This document shows, one piece after another, positions 20,746 to 31,075 of a stretch of DNA of 64,000 bases. Each line of letters starts with the position of its first letter. Position 1 is the stretch's first letter. The notes under the pieces are model-generated. The model ran no database searches. It was given only the letters and a program-made list of their open reading frames with translations, and was not told the origin of the DNA. A program made the position numbers and the translations under genes. The DNA is from Hibiscus mutabilis (taxonomy: Eukaryota; Streptophyta; Magnoliopsida; Malvales; Malvaceae), in assembly GCA_019671005.1 (NCBI GenBank), contig CM033745.1, positions 14,498,921 to 14,562,920 of the forward strand, read 5' to 3'.

Positions 20746-22279
20746 TGATAAGGGTTCAAAAGTACTATTTTATTACCCTTTTTACTCATATTTTTGTTAG
20801 ACTTAGGCTCATATTAGTTGCATAATTAGTCATTCATACATGTTTGCATCGTTTCCTTGGTGGACAAGCTTGATTTCATATTTTGCTCAATTTTGTGGAA
20901 AAAGATACTGCTTTGGTGTGTTTTTGTGTGTGTACAGAATCACTTGCCAAAGCAAGGCTGAAACCAGTTGCCAGGGCAATGCATGAAGAAGATGCCGAGC
21001 TAGTTGCCAGGGCAATGCATGAAGGAGATGTCGAACTAGTTGCCAAGGCAATTTTCGACAAGGAATAAGATGATATAGTAGTCAAAATTGATGACTAGAT
21101 AAGCCCGAGATGATGTGGAGCAAAGCTAAATCCCAAAGGAGTTTGATTTCCATGAAGAGGTTAAAGAGAAATTAAATCCCAAGAAGATAGGAGAAGTTCT
21201 AGAAGGAATTTAAATATAATAAAGAATTATATTCTTTAAAGATAATTTAATTCCAACTTAACTTCCTCCTCAAAAAAGACTTTGACCTAGCCCTATAAAT
21301 TAAGGATCAAGCCGTCAACTCCAAGGGTGAGAGAAGAGAGAAATTTTGACAAAGGCAAGGGAGATTTCGACAAGGCTTTGGAGAGATTTCGACAAAGAGG
21401 CTTCAACCATTCTTCATCTTTTTCTTCTTTGTTCAATCAGGTTTATGCTAGGAATTCTTTGTTTTGTGTTTCTTTGGAACCTAGCCATGAACTGACTAAG
21501 GTTATTGTGTCTTGTGGTTGTGTGAAACAATTGGATTTTGTTTAGGTAATAAGAGTTTGCACTTTCAATTCAAGGTTTACTCATTCTTGGTTCTTATTCT
21601 TGTTTGCGAGTGAATTGGAAGAGGATCTCGTAACTTCATCTATTTATCTAATACCAGGAGAGTTAGATTCAAAAAACGAATGAGTATGGTCTTTATTCAA
21701 TCTATTGATGGTGAAGATTAATTCGTTTTAGGAATAAGTTAAGGATTTCAACGGCTAAGAAGAGCGCAAGATTGCTTGTTGTTCACCCTTGATTCACGCA
21801 GGGATGTATTATCAAGGCATGCATAAATAGCTAGAGTTTCGACTTAGGGATAAGAAGAAACCATTGAAGAACGCTCTGCCAAACCTTGAAGTTGCTACCC
21901 AGCACCCAAGTAGTTGCCCAGCTAGTCGCCCAGGCAACCATTGATTAGTTGCCGAGGCAACCCCACTGTGCAAGTTGCCACGGCAACTGAGTTGCCCTTG
22001 CACTCTTTTACCAAGATGATCCAGTCGGCTATCACTCCTCAACTCACGATAACCTGGCTTATTCTCTCCCATTTAATTACATCTTCTTTTACTTTATTGC
22101 TTTCTAGTTTAGTTGTTAGTTAAAACTCCTACAATTTTCTACTTGTGTTCTTTTACTTTTTACAGTGCAAGAGATTAGATTCTTGAAGTGGCACCAATCC
22201 CTGTGGAGACGATATCTTTTATACTATAACTTGCGACGTGTACACTTGCACAATTGTTGATCATTTATTACGCGCAACA
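20746..22279 (+). repeat. 3' LTR of Athila copy B
   Basis: A 1534-bp LTR starting TGATAAGG (TGTTAAG in copy A) and ending GCGCAACA. TATA box at 21294-21301. Full palindromes at 21948-21961 and 21974-21987. Confidence 0.9.
21294..21301 (+). promoter_or_regulatory. Predicted LTR TATA box, Athila copy B
   Basis: CCCTATAAATTAAGG, matching the position and context in both copy A LTRs. Confidence 0.6.
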
Positions 22280-22580
22280 TAGCCTCTAAGGCATTTTCAC
22301 GCTCGACCATCTTCACACCCAACCCATTAAGAGCCTCTTGAACCTCCTCATGGATCCCCTCTATGGACTCGAGCTTATCAAGAACCAACAAACCCAGCTT
22401 CTTAAGGTCTATCGACTCTAATATTTCCAACACCTCTTTGACCTCCTTCTTGGATTCCTCGAGATTGGTAACCCTTCCTTGGATCGATGTGATCATGTCC
22501 TTCGATGAACCCCTCTTGAATTTGTTAGTTGTGGCCTCTGCACCCTTCTTTACTGTATTGTTCTCTCCATCACGTGTCAT
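22280..22580 (-). pseudogene. gag: Chromovirus gag, N-terminal fragment
   Basis: ATG at 22580 (MTRDGENNTVKK). About 100 codons remain, with heptad-like leucine/glutamate content (VTNLEESKKEVKEVLEILES, LESIEGIHEEVQ) suggesting a coiled coil. The ORF stops making sense at 22280, where the Athila LTR begins. The same LESxEGIxEEVQxALNGLxVK pattern occurs near the start of the gag at 57533-59794, which links the two families. Confidence 0.78.
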
Positions 22581-22594
22581 CTTGAATCAGCAAA

Positions 22595-22609
22595 CTCACT
22601 CTAATACCA
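22595..22609 (-). other. Primer-binding site of chromovirus (tRNA-iMet type)
   Basis: TGGTATTAGAGTGAG on the minus strand, 2 nt from the LTR. This is a decayed TGGTATCAGAGC-type site; compare 60060-60074. Confidence 0.78.
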
Positions 22610-22611
22610 CT

Positions 22612-22996
22612 TGTCACAAGGCTAGACTGCTGCTAGCAAGCTCGTGTGGCCTTAGTCGCTTTCTCGATCGAAACAACGGCTAAGTCGCCTTAAAACTCTA
22701 AGTAAAAGAACTTAGAAAGTTGCAAAAACAAAAGAAACAAAGTGATGGCAAAAGACAAGAGAAATGAGTGAATACTTGAGTTGTATTACTCCGAGGTAAA
22801 AGCTTACAATCTGAAGTAAGTGATGAGTAAATGAGTGGGGGTAGGCCTCCTTTTATAGTGAGATCCCCCTACAATGAACAGTTCATATTACAATAGATCG
22901 ACGGTCAAGATGAGAGCCTTTATCTTATCTACAACATTTAAATTTCAAATAAAAGATAATGTTAGAGAATTATCTTTAATAAATAAAAGATTACCA
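22612..22996 (-). repeat. 5' LTR of chromovirus
   Basis: Plus-strand ends TGTCACAAGG and ATTACCA. Contains TATAAAAG at 22850-22857. Its head (GCTAGAC..CTTAGTCGCTTTCTCG..GGCTAAGTC) matches a unit inside the LTRs of the element at 55956-61008. Confidence 0.85.
22850..22857 (-). promoter_or_regulatory. Predicted LTR TATA box, chromovirus 5' LTR
   Basis: TATAAAAG on the minus strand, conserved with 14919-14926. Confidence 0.6.
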
Positions 22997-23619
22997 AACT
23001 GAGACACCAAACTGCTTAAGAGCCTCTATTACTGGAGACTTGCTTAAGCGATACCAAACTGCTTACCAGTTAAACGAACCCGTTAGTAAGTTGTTCAAAC
23101 CTTTAATAGACTTTAACTACTATATATTGAGGGTAAGAATATACAGTAGCATGTCGTGGACCAGTGCACGTGAGAAAATGCATCGTGTGTGTGCATAAGA
23201 GTGACCCGTAAGTTAATTAAATTTGGACCTTTGGTTGGGGGTCAAAGATGGATCATTGGACACCCACATTGAAGCTTTCATGGACTCCACCCACCGTATC
23301 TTATCTCTTCCTTTGCTTCGTACCTTCTTTCTTTCTTTACACTTGAACCTAACAAGTGGTTTAAGTGAAAAAAAAAAACGGTTGATGTTTATCTTAGAAA
23401 ATCCAGGTTCGATTAAAATGTCTATAAAATGTGTATTCATTACCAAAATGTTAAGAATACCTATAAACAAATTTTATTTTATAATTACTTTTAGACTATT
23501 CAAAAAAATTTACAGACCCTTCTTCCTTTTGTTCTCTTTTATCTTTTGTGGATTAAGAATTTGTTTATTGTGGATTTGGTTAATATTGGCATGTTTAATC
23601 CTTGGGTTAAGAATTTTTT
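22997..23619. other. Intergenic stretch
   Basis: A short motif 'gataccaaactgctta' recurs near 23000-23065. The rest is unremarkable AT-rich DNA with a T-rich run near 23500-23560. No gene is seen. Confidence 0.5.
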
Positions 23620-24807
23620 AGGGTAAAGTTCACAAATGGTCACTGAACTTTGCTAAAAAAATAAAACGATAACCAAAGTTTCAAATGTTACAAAATGACA
23701 ATTAAACTTTATGTTTTGTAACAAAATAGTAACTCTGCCGTTGAGTATTTAATGTGGCTGTTACGAAACTTTGTATAATAGCATATTTAGTCCTACATAT
23801 TTACGCATTCAGTCAATTTAGTCTTAATTTAAAAAATCACTAAATTTAGCCCTTGTTATTTACACATTCTTTCAATTTGGTCCTTAAACCCTATACTGAA
23901 CTCGTAAGCCCTAAAATTAAAAGTCATTCGTAAACTATCGACATATATTAAAGTTCTTTTCCCAATCAAAATACCTTTCATTCAATTTTCTTTTCTCAAT
24001 TCTTTCAAATAAAAAAAAGAGAAGCAATGGTTAATGGAGTTCTGGAGCAAAAAGTTATCTCACTTTACCAATAATTCTTGTGCACACTTGGCACACTTTA
24101 TTTTCCTCTTCATAAATGCTGCAAAAATAACACACGCATGTAATTAGATTTCTGAAGTCATCATTTGCTAATGAAAAGGAGGGGGAAATCACTTTGTTTT
24201 AACATGTACCTTTGAGCACAATCATAACAGTTAGGACAATGTCCGCCAGGAACGAAGAAACAGTTCCTTTGTTCATCATAACAAATTATACAAATCCTTG
24301 CATCGTATAAATCCTCGCCGCTACTGCAACTTCTTGTTTCTACATCATCTTCACACGTTCCATACGTTATCGCTATCGCATTTTCGGGGCATAAAGGGCC
24401 AGTCTCGCACTCGGTTGCTGTTGCCATGACCGTCACATCCTCTTAATCACCGCTCTCGTCTCCTAACTCCGCCAAGTACTTAACAATCAGCAAAATTACC
24501 GCTGTCATCACGGCTGCAAAAATCTTATAAGATCATCTATATCAAGTTGCGTGAATGGGAATGTATAAATAATGTAAATAACGAGAGTTAAATTTAGTGT
24601 TTAGGACTATTGATTGAATGTGTTGATATAAAAAATTAAATGTGTTATTATACAAAATTTTATAACAACCACGTTAAGTACTTAACGGCCGAGTTACCAT
24701 TTTGTTACAAAACACACAATTTAATTGTTATTTTGTAACATTTAAAAGTCCAGTTACTATTTTATTTTTTTATAACAAAATTTAGTAATCATTTGTAAAT
24801 TTTACCT
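23620..24807. mobile_element. Mutator-like TIR element carrying a captured gene fragment
   Basis: Left end AGGGTAAAGTTCACAAATG, right end (reverse-complemented) AGGTAAAATTTACAAATG. The inverted arms stay alignable for at least 165 bp, through 'ttttgtaacaaaat.gtaact..gccgtt.agta.tta'. Flanks aatttttt (left) and aattttct (right) could be an 8-9 bp target duplication with one mismatch. The interior (about 24000-24560) is not transposon sequence but part of a RING-finger gene with introns, as in Pack-MULEs. No transposase is encoded, so movement would need a partner in trans. Confidence 0.75.
24055..24513 (-). pseudogene. Captured fragment of an APD-like membrane RING E3 ubiquitin ligase gene
   Basis: On the minus strand an acceptor-like TTTTTGCAG ends at 24514. 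An exon follows with a hydrophobic segment (VMTAVILLIVKYL, the end of a membrane helix), an in-frame TAA (24445-24443), then CETGPLCPE and the RING start ARICIICYDEQRNCFFVP. A donor AG|GTACAT (exon ends 24210) and acceptor TTTTTGCAG (ending 24119) bound a 91-bp intron. The next exon (24118-24055) reads SIYEEENKVCQVCTRIIGKVR then stop, giving the last CxxC pair and a normal-looking C terminus. The third zinc ligand is lost: VPGGHC where the family has PCGHC. Family assignment rests on the CYDEQRNCFF..GHC..CYDCAQ pattern recalled from plant APD proteins. Retained introns mean capture at DNA level. Confidence 0.78.
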
Positions 24808-25382
24808 AATTTTCTATTTAGTTATCAACATTTGATCTATTTTTGACTAATTCAACTAAAGTATTACATAAATTCATTATAAAATAATTACCTCAGTCCA
24901 TGTTATAAATTACTCTATTCACATTATTGAAATCAGATTTAATTAATATAAATTAAGTTGAACTTTCAAAATTTCCGGAAAAAATAAACTAAGAATGAAA
25001 CTGTACAAGTAACTAAGGGGACAAGGACCTTTGCTTACTCCTGTTTGCATATTTTATTTTTTTATTTTAAATTCAGTGTTTTAAACTGTTTATTTTATTA
25101 TTAAATTCAAATTGGACGGATATATAGATTTAAAAATATTAATTGAATCGGTTTCTTTTGGATAAATTATTTGAATCGGCTTCGGTTAGCATAGAAATTA
25201 GAGAAATTTAGAACCAAAGTAGGTGGCAGATTCTTCCGTGGTGAGCTATTCTGTTCGAAAATCACGGGTCTGTCACGCTACAAAAAAAAACAAGCGAGGG
25301 AGGGTAGCATAGCTATGAAATCGGGATCCGCGGGTATCTTTTTTACTTTAGTTGCGGTTATAATACTAAAATTAAATATATA
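24808..25382. other. Intergenic stretch
   Basis: AT-rich, no gene or recognisable repeat apart from a C/G-richer patch at 25225-25330. Confidence 0.5.
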
Positions 25383-25640
25383 CTACTTTTGTCCCGCAAA
25401 ATATGTTTATTATTAATTTTTAAGTTAAATTTTTTAAATTTTAACTATTTATTACTTTAAATTTATTATTAGTAAAAATATAAAAAAATATATATTTTAA
25501 AAATTTTATATCAAGTAGTTTAAAAATATATATTTTATAAAATTTAATTAATTCAAATATTTAAAATAATTGCGGTCAAAATTAAAAAAAATTGACTTTT
25601 TAAAAGTTAAAATTGAACAAAATTCGTGGGACAGAGGGAG
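25383..25640. mobile_element. Stowaway MITE (Tc1/mariner type)
   Basis: Starts CTACTTTTGTCCCGCAAAAT and ends GTGGGACAGAGGGAG, whose reverse complement CTCCCTCTGTCCCAC is the classic Stowaway terminus. Flanked by TA on both sides. 258 bp, AT-rich, non-coding. Confidence 0.88.
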
Positions 25641-27574
25641 TATTTGAAATCCGGCCATTTATAAAAATATAATATCCTTTGCACTGCCTCTTTTGACCTT
25701 ATTAGTCACCCTAATCATTTTATTTGCACAATTTCGTTTGATGTTTAGGCTTTTAATTTCACTTTTTACTACCATATTCAATTAATTTGAATAGATAAAG
25801 AAGATATATGTTATGGTTTTAATCACAGTTTTTGGATTTAAATCTTACGCAATGTTTAAAGATTTTTACGTTTTGTTTTGTTAGAATAATTAATAGTTGA
25901 TGATTTTACTTCAATTCTAACGTGAATTCTGTATAAAGCTATTTTACTCTAGATTCGAACACATTTGAATTGTCAATATATTTGTTTATATCTTATAATA
26001 TTTATTTTTGCTAGAATTATAATTTATTTATGTTTTATACTATTTAATAATAAAAATATATTAATTGTACGTATAATTTTAAAAAAATCTTTAGAAAACG
26101 TTTTTAATATTACTTTTTTTTGGTAAAAACGTTTTTAATTTTATAACGGTAGAGAAAAAGAATCTTAACAACTTAATGAAAAGAAACCAAACAAAAGAGA
26201 AAGAGGTCCACATGGGCAGGCATTACGCACTATGCAAATAAAGAGCAGATCCTCTGTCAAACTAATGGTCCCACCCCCTTGCATCACGTTTCCGGAATAA
26301 CCCCTAGATTCCACTTCCCCAATCATATTCTGCCACGTCATCTACCCTATTTCTTTGTCACTAAATACCTCAATTGAAGAAATTTTATTTATTGATAGAC
26401 TAATTCGAATAAAATATTATATAGACTTATTATGAGACGATTTTTTTTATCTAATTTGTTACGTTCACAACACAAGAATTTGACCTAATATTTTGTGAGT
26501 TAAAGAACATGGCCTTAGTGCATTTATGCACAATTACCTCTAATTTAGGAGCTAAAAAATATGAATGATATAACCATTGCAATTTTTATATTAAAAAAAA
26601 ACTTGAAAGTTCTTTTATGTGAAGGGAGATTTTTAAAATATTTAAGGGCCTTCAAGTAAATTTTCCCAAGATTTTGGGGCCAAAGCCCTAACTCCTCTTT
26701 CATGTTTCCGCCACTGTAATCAACGTTGTTCAGTTTTGTCATACTGTATATTAATATAAATTTTAACCCTATCTTTAAAAACTTAATAAAATAATATATT
26801 ATAAATATAACATTAATGTATTAAAAATTTATAATCCGTCAACAATTTTTAGAGCTTGTGATTAAAGCTTTTAGTTGACATCTTTCCTCTCCTTTCCCTA
26901 GATTATAAGTTCAAGATCCTATAAGAACAAAATTATCCTTTTGTTTAAAAAAAAAACAATTTATAATCTAAAAGGAAGCTGCTTTATTAGTCTATAATGT
27001 AAAATTTTCAAACCCTCGCCACTTCTTGAATAAAAAAACATATTTGTATCAGAAAAAATATATTCTAAAATTGAATGGATGAAAAAGACAAAGAAGCCCT
27101 TGAAAATGAGATAATTGCTTAGGCAGATAGATTGAGTGATTTATGGGATGATCTGAGGAAACAAACAAAAAAACCCAAAAGCTCATTTGTCTCAATCATC
27201 ACTAGTTTGGTTCAATGTTACCAAAATCAACATCGGCTCGGCTGCCCGCGACACACTTCTAGATTATTTATAACATAAACACGATACAAATACTAATACG
27301 AATTATCGAATTATGTCAAATGTTTTGAACAAGTGAACTAAACTAAAATCTGAACTTCGAATCTCAAGAGAATCCAAGCTCGTATGTGTAACGCATAAGC
27401 ACTAATAAGATATAAAAGACTCTTCTATGATATTATTACATGTAAAGATAAATCGATCGCAAGATTTTTTTTTGAAATATTTTTTATTTTATAATATAAC
27501 TCTACAATACAATTTTTTTAAAAGAAAAAAATCTGAAAAGGTATTGAGCAATCTAAATTTGGTTTAGGCTCCAT
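25641..27574. other. AT-rich intergenic stretch with a possible SINE remnant
   Basis: No gene. At about 26850-26945 a plus-strand GTGATTAAAGC (A-box-like) and AAGTTCAAGATCC (B-box-like) occur at SINE-like spacing, followed by an A-rich tail. This is a weak call. Confidence 0.4.
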
Positions 27575-27880
27575 ATGGGGATGGCTTTGAGTGGAATTTT
27601 GTTTGCACCTTCAATTCAGGCTTCGACTGCTGCTTTTGGAGGACTGAGTCAAAAGGGTGAAATAAAAAGTGAGTTGCGGGTAAAACCTGAATGTCGAGTT
27701 TGTTACAATGGTGAGGTAGTCAACCAGTCTTCGGCAAATGGTCATCGTAATGGTGCGGCCGTGGGGTCTAATTTTGTTCCCACATTTTTCTCTCTCCAAT
27801 TTTCTTCAAAACCTCTAGTCTCCGCTATTATTATTTTTTTAATTGTCGATGTCAATTTTGGGCGACATCGAATAGGATGA
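27575..27880 (+). CDS. Unrecognised ORF, possibly a gene fragment
   Basis: A 101-codon ORF. The first 65 or so residues (GILFAPSIQASTAAFGG, then SELRVKPECRVC) are Ser/Ala/Arg-rich, acid-poor and higher in GC than the surroundings, somewhat like a plastid transit peptide. The remainder becomes hydrophobic and T-rich, as if reading into non-coding DNA, and a pyrimidine-rich run precedes it. I do not recognise the protein. It may be one exon of a captured or degenerate gene, or chance. Confidence 0.25.
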   Translation: MGMALSGILFAPSIQASTAAFGGLSQKGEIKSELRVKPECRVCYNGEVVNQSSANGHRNGAAVGSNFVPTFFSLQFSSKPLVSAIIIFLIVDVNFGRHRIG

Positions 27881-28348
27881 TGGAAATGATTATCAGAGGA
27901 AGGTTTGGGGCCGACGATGGGTGGTTCACTCGTCATGGGACGAGCCGAGAGCTACGAAAGACGTGATTGGTCATTGAGTCGGGCAGTTCACCCCTGGTTA
28001 ACTTGGAGCCGAGAGTCGCGAACAATGTCAAGCCGAAGGTCGGGCAGTGGTTAACGACAGTTGGTGGTGGTTCACCTATTTTGATATGGGCGAAGAGCCA
28101 CTGGTCGAGAGTGAGGGATGGTGAAGAGAGAATGAGTGGGGAAGATAGGCGTGATGACCTTGTCGAGAGTTGAGAGAACGTTCCAAAATAATTGAAGAGA
28201 CGTCTCGATGTCTTCGATCTTGGAGTATTTATATCCCTTTGAAACTATAGATGGAGTGATAGTTGATGAGATCATGCCAAGCCTAGCAATGGCTATTGAT
28301 GGGCCGATAAGTAATAGCCCAGCTGTCAGTCTATGAACTCAGTCGAAC
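27881..28348. other. Flank of Del-like insertion
   Basis: GC-richer than its surroundings, with repeated 'gggccgac', 'gttcac' and 'agccg' words. It continues across the insertion at 33353. No gene is supported. Confidence 0.4.
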
Positions 28349-28353
28349 TTGAT
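28349..28353. repeat. Left target-site duplication (TTGAT)
   Basis: Identical to 33348-33352 on the far side of the element. Confidence 0.85.
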
Positions 28354-31053
28354 TGTAACGACCCAATTCCCGGGTTAGTAAATCGGGTCTTGGGCCTGGG
28401 CTTTGGGCCTTGTAGAAAAGAAAAGAATAAGATGATAGTTTGAATTAAAGAGGAAAAAAAGGGAGGGAAAATCATATTTTTATCTTTCCTCTCTCTTTCA
28501 TCTTTTCCACCTTTTTTCCATCTTTCTTTTCTCTATATTTTTTCCATCCTTCATCAACTTCAAACTTTGATCTATGAAGATCCAGCCGTTCGTGGTCGAC
28601 ACCTCCACCGCCATTGTATTCATCTCGTCGAGATGAGTTCACCGGTACCAGCAGCACCACCATTGGAGTCACCGTCAGAGGGGATAAGAGAGAGAAACTT
28701 TTTGGCTTTCTAGTTGAGGAGGTTAGAGAGCTCAAATCGAGAAACGAAGGCTACAAGGCCGAAGAACAGTCAATCTGGGTGTCGTCCGGCCACATATGAG
28801 TGGGCGACATCCAGCCGCGTGGGCAGCTGTACCAGCTCCAACTGAGCCGTTGGGCTAGCCGGATGAGCTGCCTGCCAAGCCGACCCAAGCTGCAGGCTGA
28901 GTCGGCCTTCGAGCCGCGCCGCCGTTGGCCACCGCCACTACCGTCGTTGAGCGTTGATAGGCATTGACTTTTTTGGGGGGACCCTACCCGGAGGTTTCTT
29001 GATGTTTTAGATCTAATGGCATGATCTGTTTCGCCAAATTTGAACCTGGTAAGTTGTTTTTACGCTTTTGACCCTTTAAACTCTTTAAAGTATATGGGTA
29101 AGAAATGCTTATGATACTATTTGGTATACGAGGTTTATTCAGGATTGAATATCGAGTCAAGTAGAATATTCAGGAAGCTTGGATGAGGATTATAGCGCTA
29201 TCGGCTTAAGGTTAGTACACCTCGAACTCCTATTGCTTCATGAGCATCATAAATGTGATTGTTTTGCAAGTTAGTGTCTGCAAAATAGGTAGACGGTAAT
29301 TAAGCATGTTTAGAGACCGGTAATTAGGAGAATCAATATTTATGAGATGCATGATGATGCTTTGAATATGATGGGACTAGTGGAGACTTTAGAGACTGTG
29401 TATGGTCGTTTGTGATGCTTGTGCGATATTTGATGATTGTTCGATTGATTGAAATAATTGTGAGACTTTGTATGCTTGTTTGATTGGATTGATGTGATTT
29501 GGTGGAAATCATGTTTTAGGGACGAATACCCAATTAAATGATTATGAAGCTAGTAATTAATTCTAAGTGAATGGATGTGTTAGTAAACAAATCTTAATGA
29601 CTTTTATAAGCTTTAGGGATCGAGTAAAGTGTTGTAAATCGTAATTCATGGAAATGGTATGAATCCTTAAATAGGGTATCGGTACAAGCTTTAGCCGTAC
29701 GGCTAGGGTTCGTATCTGTACAAGTTGACCTATACCGGTAATTAAGAAAATCTAGGATTCTTAATAAGTAATATATGTATCGGTATGCATATGAGTATCG
29801 ATACTCAAGGTACTGCATTGATACTCGTGTTCGAGTACTGGTACCCACTGAACGGAATAATCTACAATACTAATAAAGATGGGAATTGACGCGGGATATA
29901 AATGAGACAATATGGCTTAATAAGATAATTAAAGAGGATGACTAATGTACACTTCCATAATATATTAATAAGTTGGTAAACTTAATTGGATAATTTGATG
30001 GTAATAGCAATTGTAAGGATCCTTGGTGGATCGTGTGATGTTGTATGATGTGTTGTAGACGTGTCCTTGCTATGTGCTGATATAGACACTTAGATGATTG
30101 AATCATCTTGATTGTTGGGTTCCGGATACCCAATACGAGAAAGAGTGTATTGCAACACCATGGTTGAAGACTCTTGAATGTATGAACCCGAGGCTTAGTG
30201 GGACCGAGACTTATTCAAAGATGTTTGATAAGAGATTCCGAGCATAGGTGTATGTATCTCGACGCTTAGTGGTACCGGGCCTCACCCCAAAGAGTGTATG
30301 TATCCCGATGCTCAGTGGAACCGGGCTTCACTCAGAGTGTATGATCCCGAGGCTTAGTGCGATCGGGCCTCACTCCTATATTGTGATAGAATGCTTATAT
30401 GCTACGATGAGCTTATGCTTTCTTGCTATGTTATACGATTTGGCGGCTAGAGGTAGCGCTTTATCTACATGATATTATGATGCCATGTTGTAAGTATGGT
30501 TGGGCCTTGAGTGCCATGTATGATGATTGTCTTATCAAGAGCATGTGTTTAGGCGACTAGTGGTAGCGCCACATGTTTATTTATCTATCTTTATTGCTCG
30601 TACTAGCTTGCATGCTTATGTTTATGATTAGCATGAAGTATAGTAGAGTAGATGTGTACCACTGAGCTTTGTAAGCTCAGCACTCAGAATCATTGTTCTC
30701 GTGCATAGGTTGATCGTGGGATCGTGAAGCACTATCATAACAGAGTTCCAACCTGTGGTGATTTCTAGTGTGCGGTACTTGTGTTTAGTGGGCTATGTAT
30801 TCATAGGACCTTACGTGTTAGAGTCTGTAATCCTTATTTTTTATATTGTATTAATCGAATCGAATGCTTAAATGTTTTAATTTAATTGGAGCTCCCTTGT
30901 AACGTTTTAGTCATTTATATATTTATTTTTAAATTGTTGGCTTTAAAATGTTTTTGGAAAGTATTTTATTTGGGCTAGACCAGTTTGAGGAATTTTATTA
31001 ATTTTGGGTTGGGCTTGAGGCCCAAATGTGACATCAAGGCCGAGGGTGTTATA
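28354..31053 (+). repeat. 5' LTR of Del-like element
   Basis: 2700 bp, TGTAACGACC to GGTGTTATA (terminal CA changed to TA). Includes a GC-rich part (28560-28940), rows of 'ggtacc/cggtac' words (29680-29850) and a subrepeat array at 30185-30395. Confidence 0.85.
30185..30395 (+). repeat. LTR subrepeat array
   Basis: Four degenerate units of about 50 bp, of the form 'tatg..cccgaggcttagtgg.accggg.ctcactc'. The same array occurs in the 3' LTR at about 32485-32680. Confidence 0.78.
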
Positions 31054-31058
31054 TTTAG

Positions 31059-31075
31059 TGGTATCATAGCATAGG
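31059..31075 (+). other. Primer-binding site of Del-like element (tRNA-iMet type)
   Basis: TGGTATCATAGCATAGG, 5 nt after the LTR, close to the TGGTATCAGAGC initiator-Met site common in plant gypsy elements. Confidence 0.78.

Larger units (their letters stand above)
16552..22279 (+). mobile_element. Athila retrotransposon, copy B, 5'-truncated
   Basis: This plus-strand copy is homologous to copy A from the protease-RT linker to the end of the LTR. It lacks the 5' LTR, PBS, gag and protease. Homology with copy A starts at about 16552 (GGTAAGGAAGGTAA then CTCGAAAA). It ends exactly at the LTR terminus GCGCAACA (22279), next to gag codons of the chromovirus. It also lacks the env-like ORF. The simplest reading is a full Athila inserted into the chromovirus, followed by a deletion that removed the adjoining parts of both. 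Confidence 0.88.
14681..22996 (-). mobile_element. Chromovirus (Ty3/gypsy) with interior replaced by Athila copy B
   Basis: Two LTRs of about 385 bp (14681-15069 and 22612-22996) bracket a minus-strand element. What remains is an iMet-type PBS, the first 100 codons of gag (22580-22280) and the integrase-chromodomain end of pol (16551-15079). The rest of gag, PR, RT and RNase H is missing, and a plus-strand Athila fragment occupies the gap. No target duplication is evident (left flank is the AT repeat). LTR head and gag N terminus resemble the element at 55956-61008, so the two are related. Confidence 0.82.

Noticed and set aside
21327..21545. 72-codon plus-strand ORF in the Athila copy B LTR
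   Set aside because: The same LTR stretch in copy A is not open in this frame. It is LTR leader sequence.
22363..22683. 106-codon plus-strand ORF
   Set aside because: Antisense of the chromovirus gag start, PBS and LTR.
23223..23621. 132-codon plus-strand ORF rich in Phe/Leu/Ile
   Set aside because: AT-rich sequence, with hydrophobicity from T-runs. No motif or repeat support.
24161..24436. RING ORF as a stand-alone intact 91-residue gene
   Set aside because: Exons continue on both sides with splice sites, an in-frame TAA lies upstream, and a zinc ligand is missing. It is a fragment.
29680..29850. Clustered GGTACC/CGGTAC words as a possible regulatory array
   Set aside because: They occur in both LTRs of the Del-like element as ordinary LTR sequence. 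I see no regular spacing.
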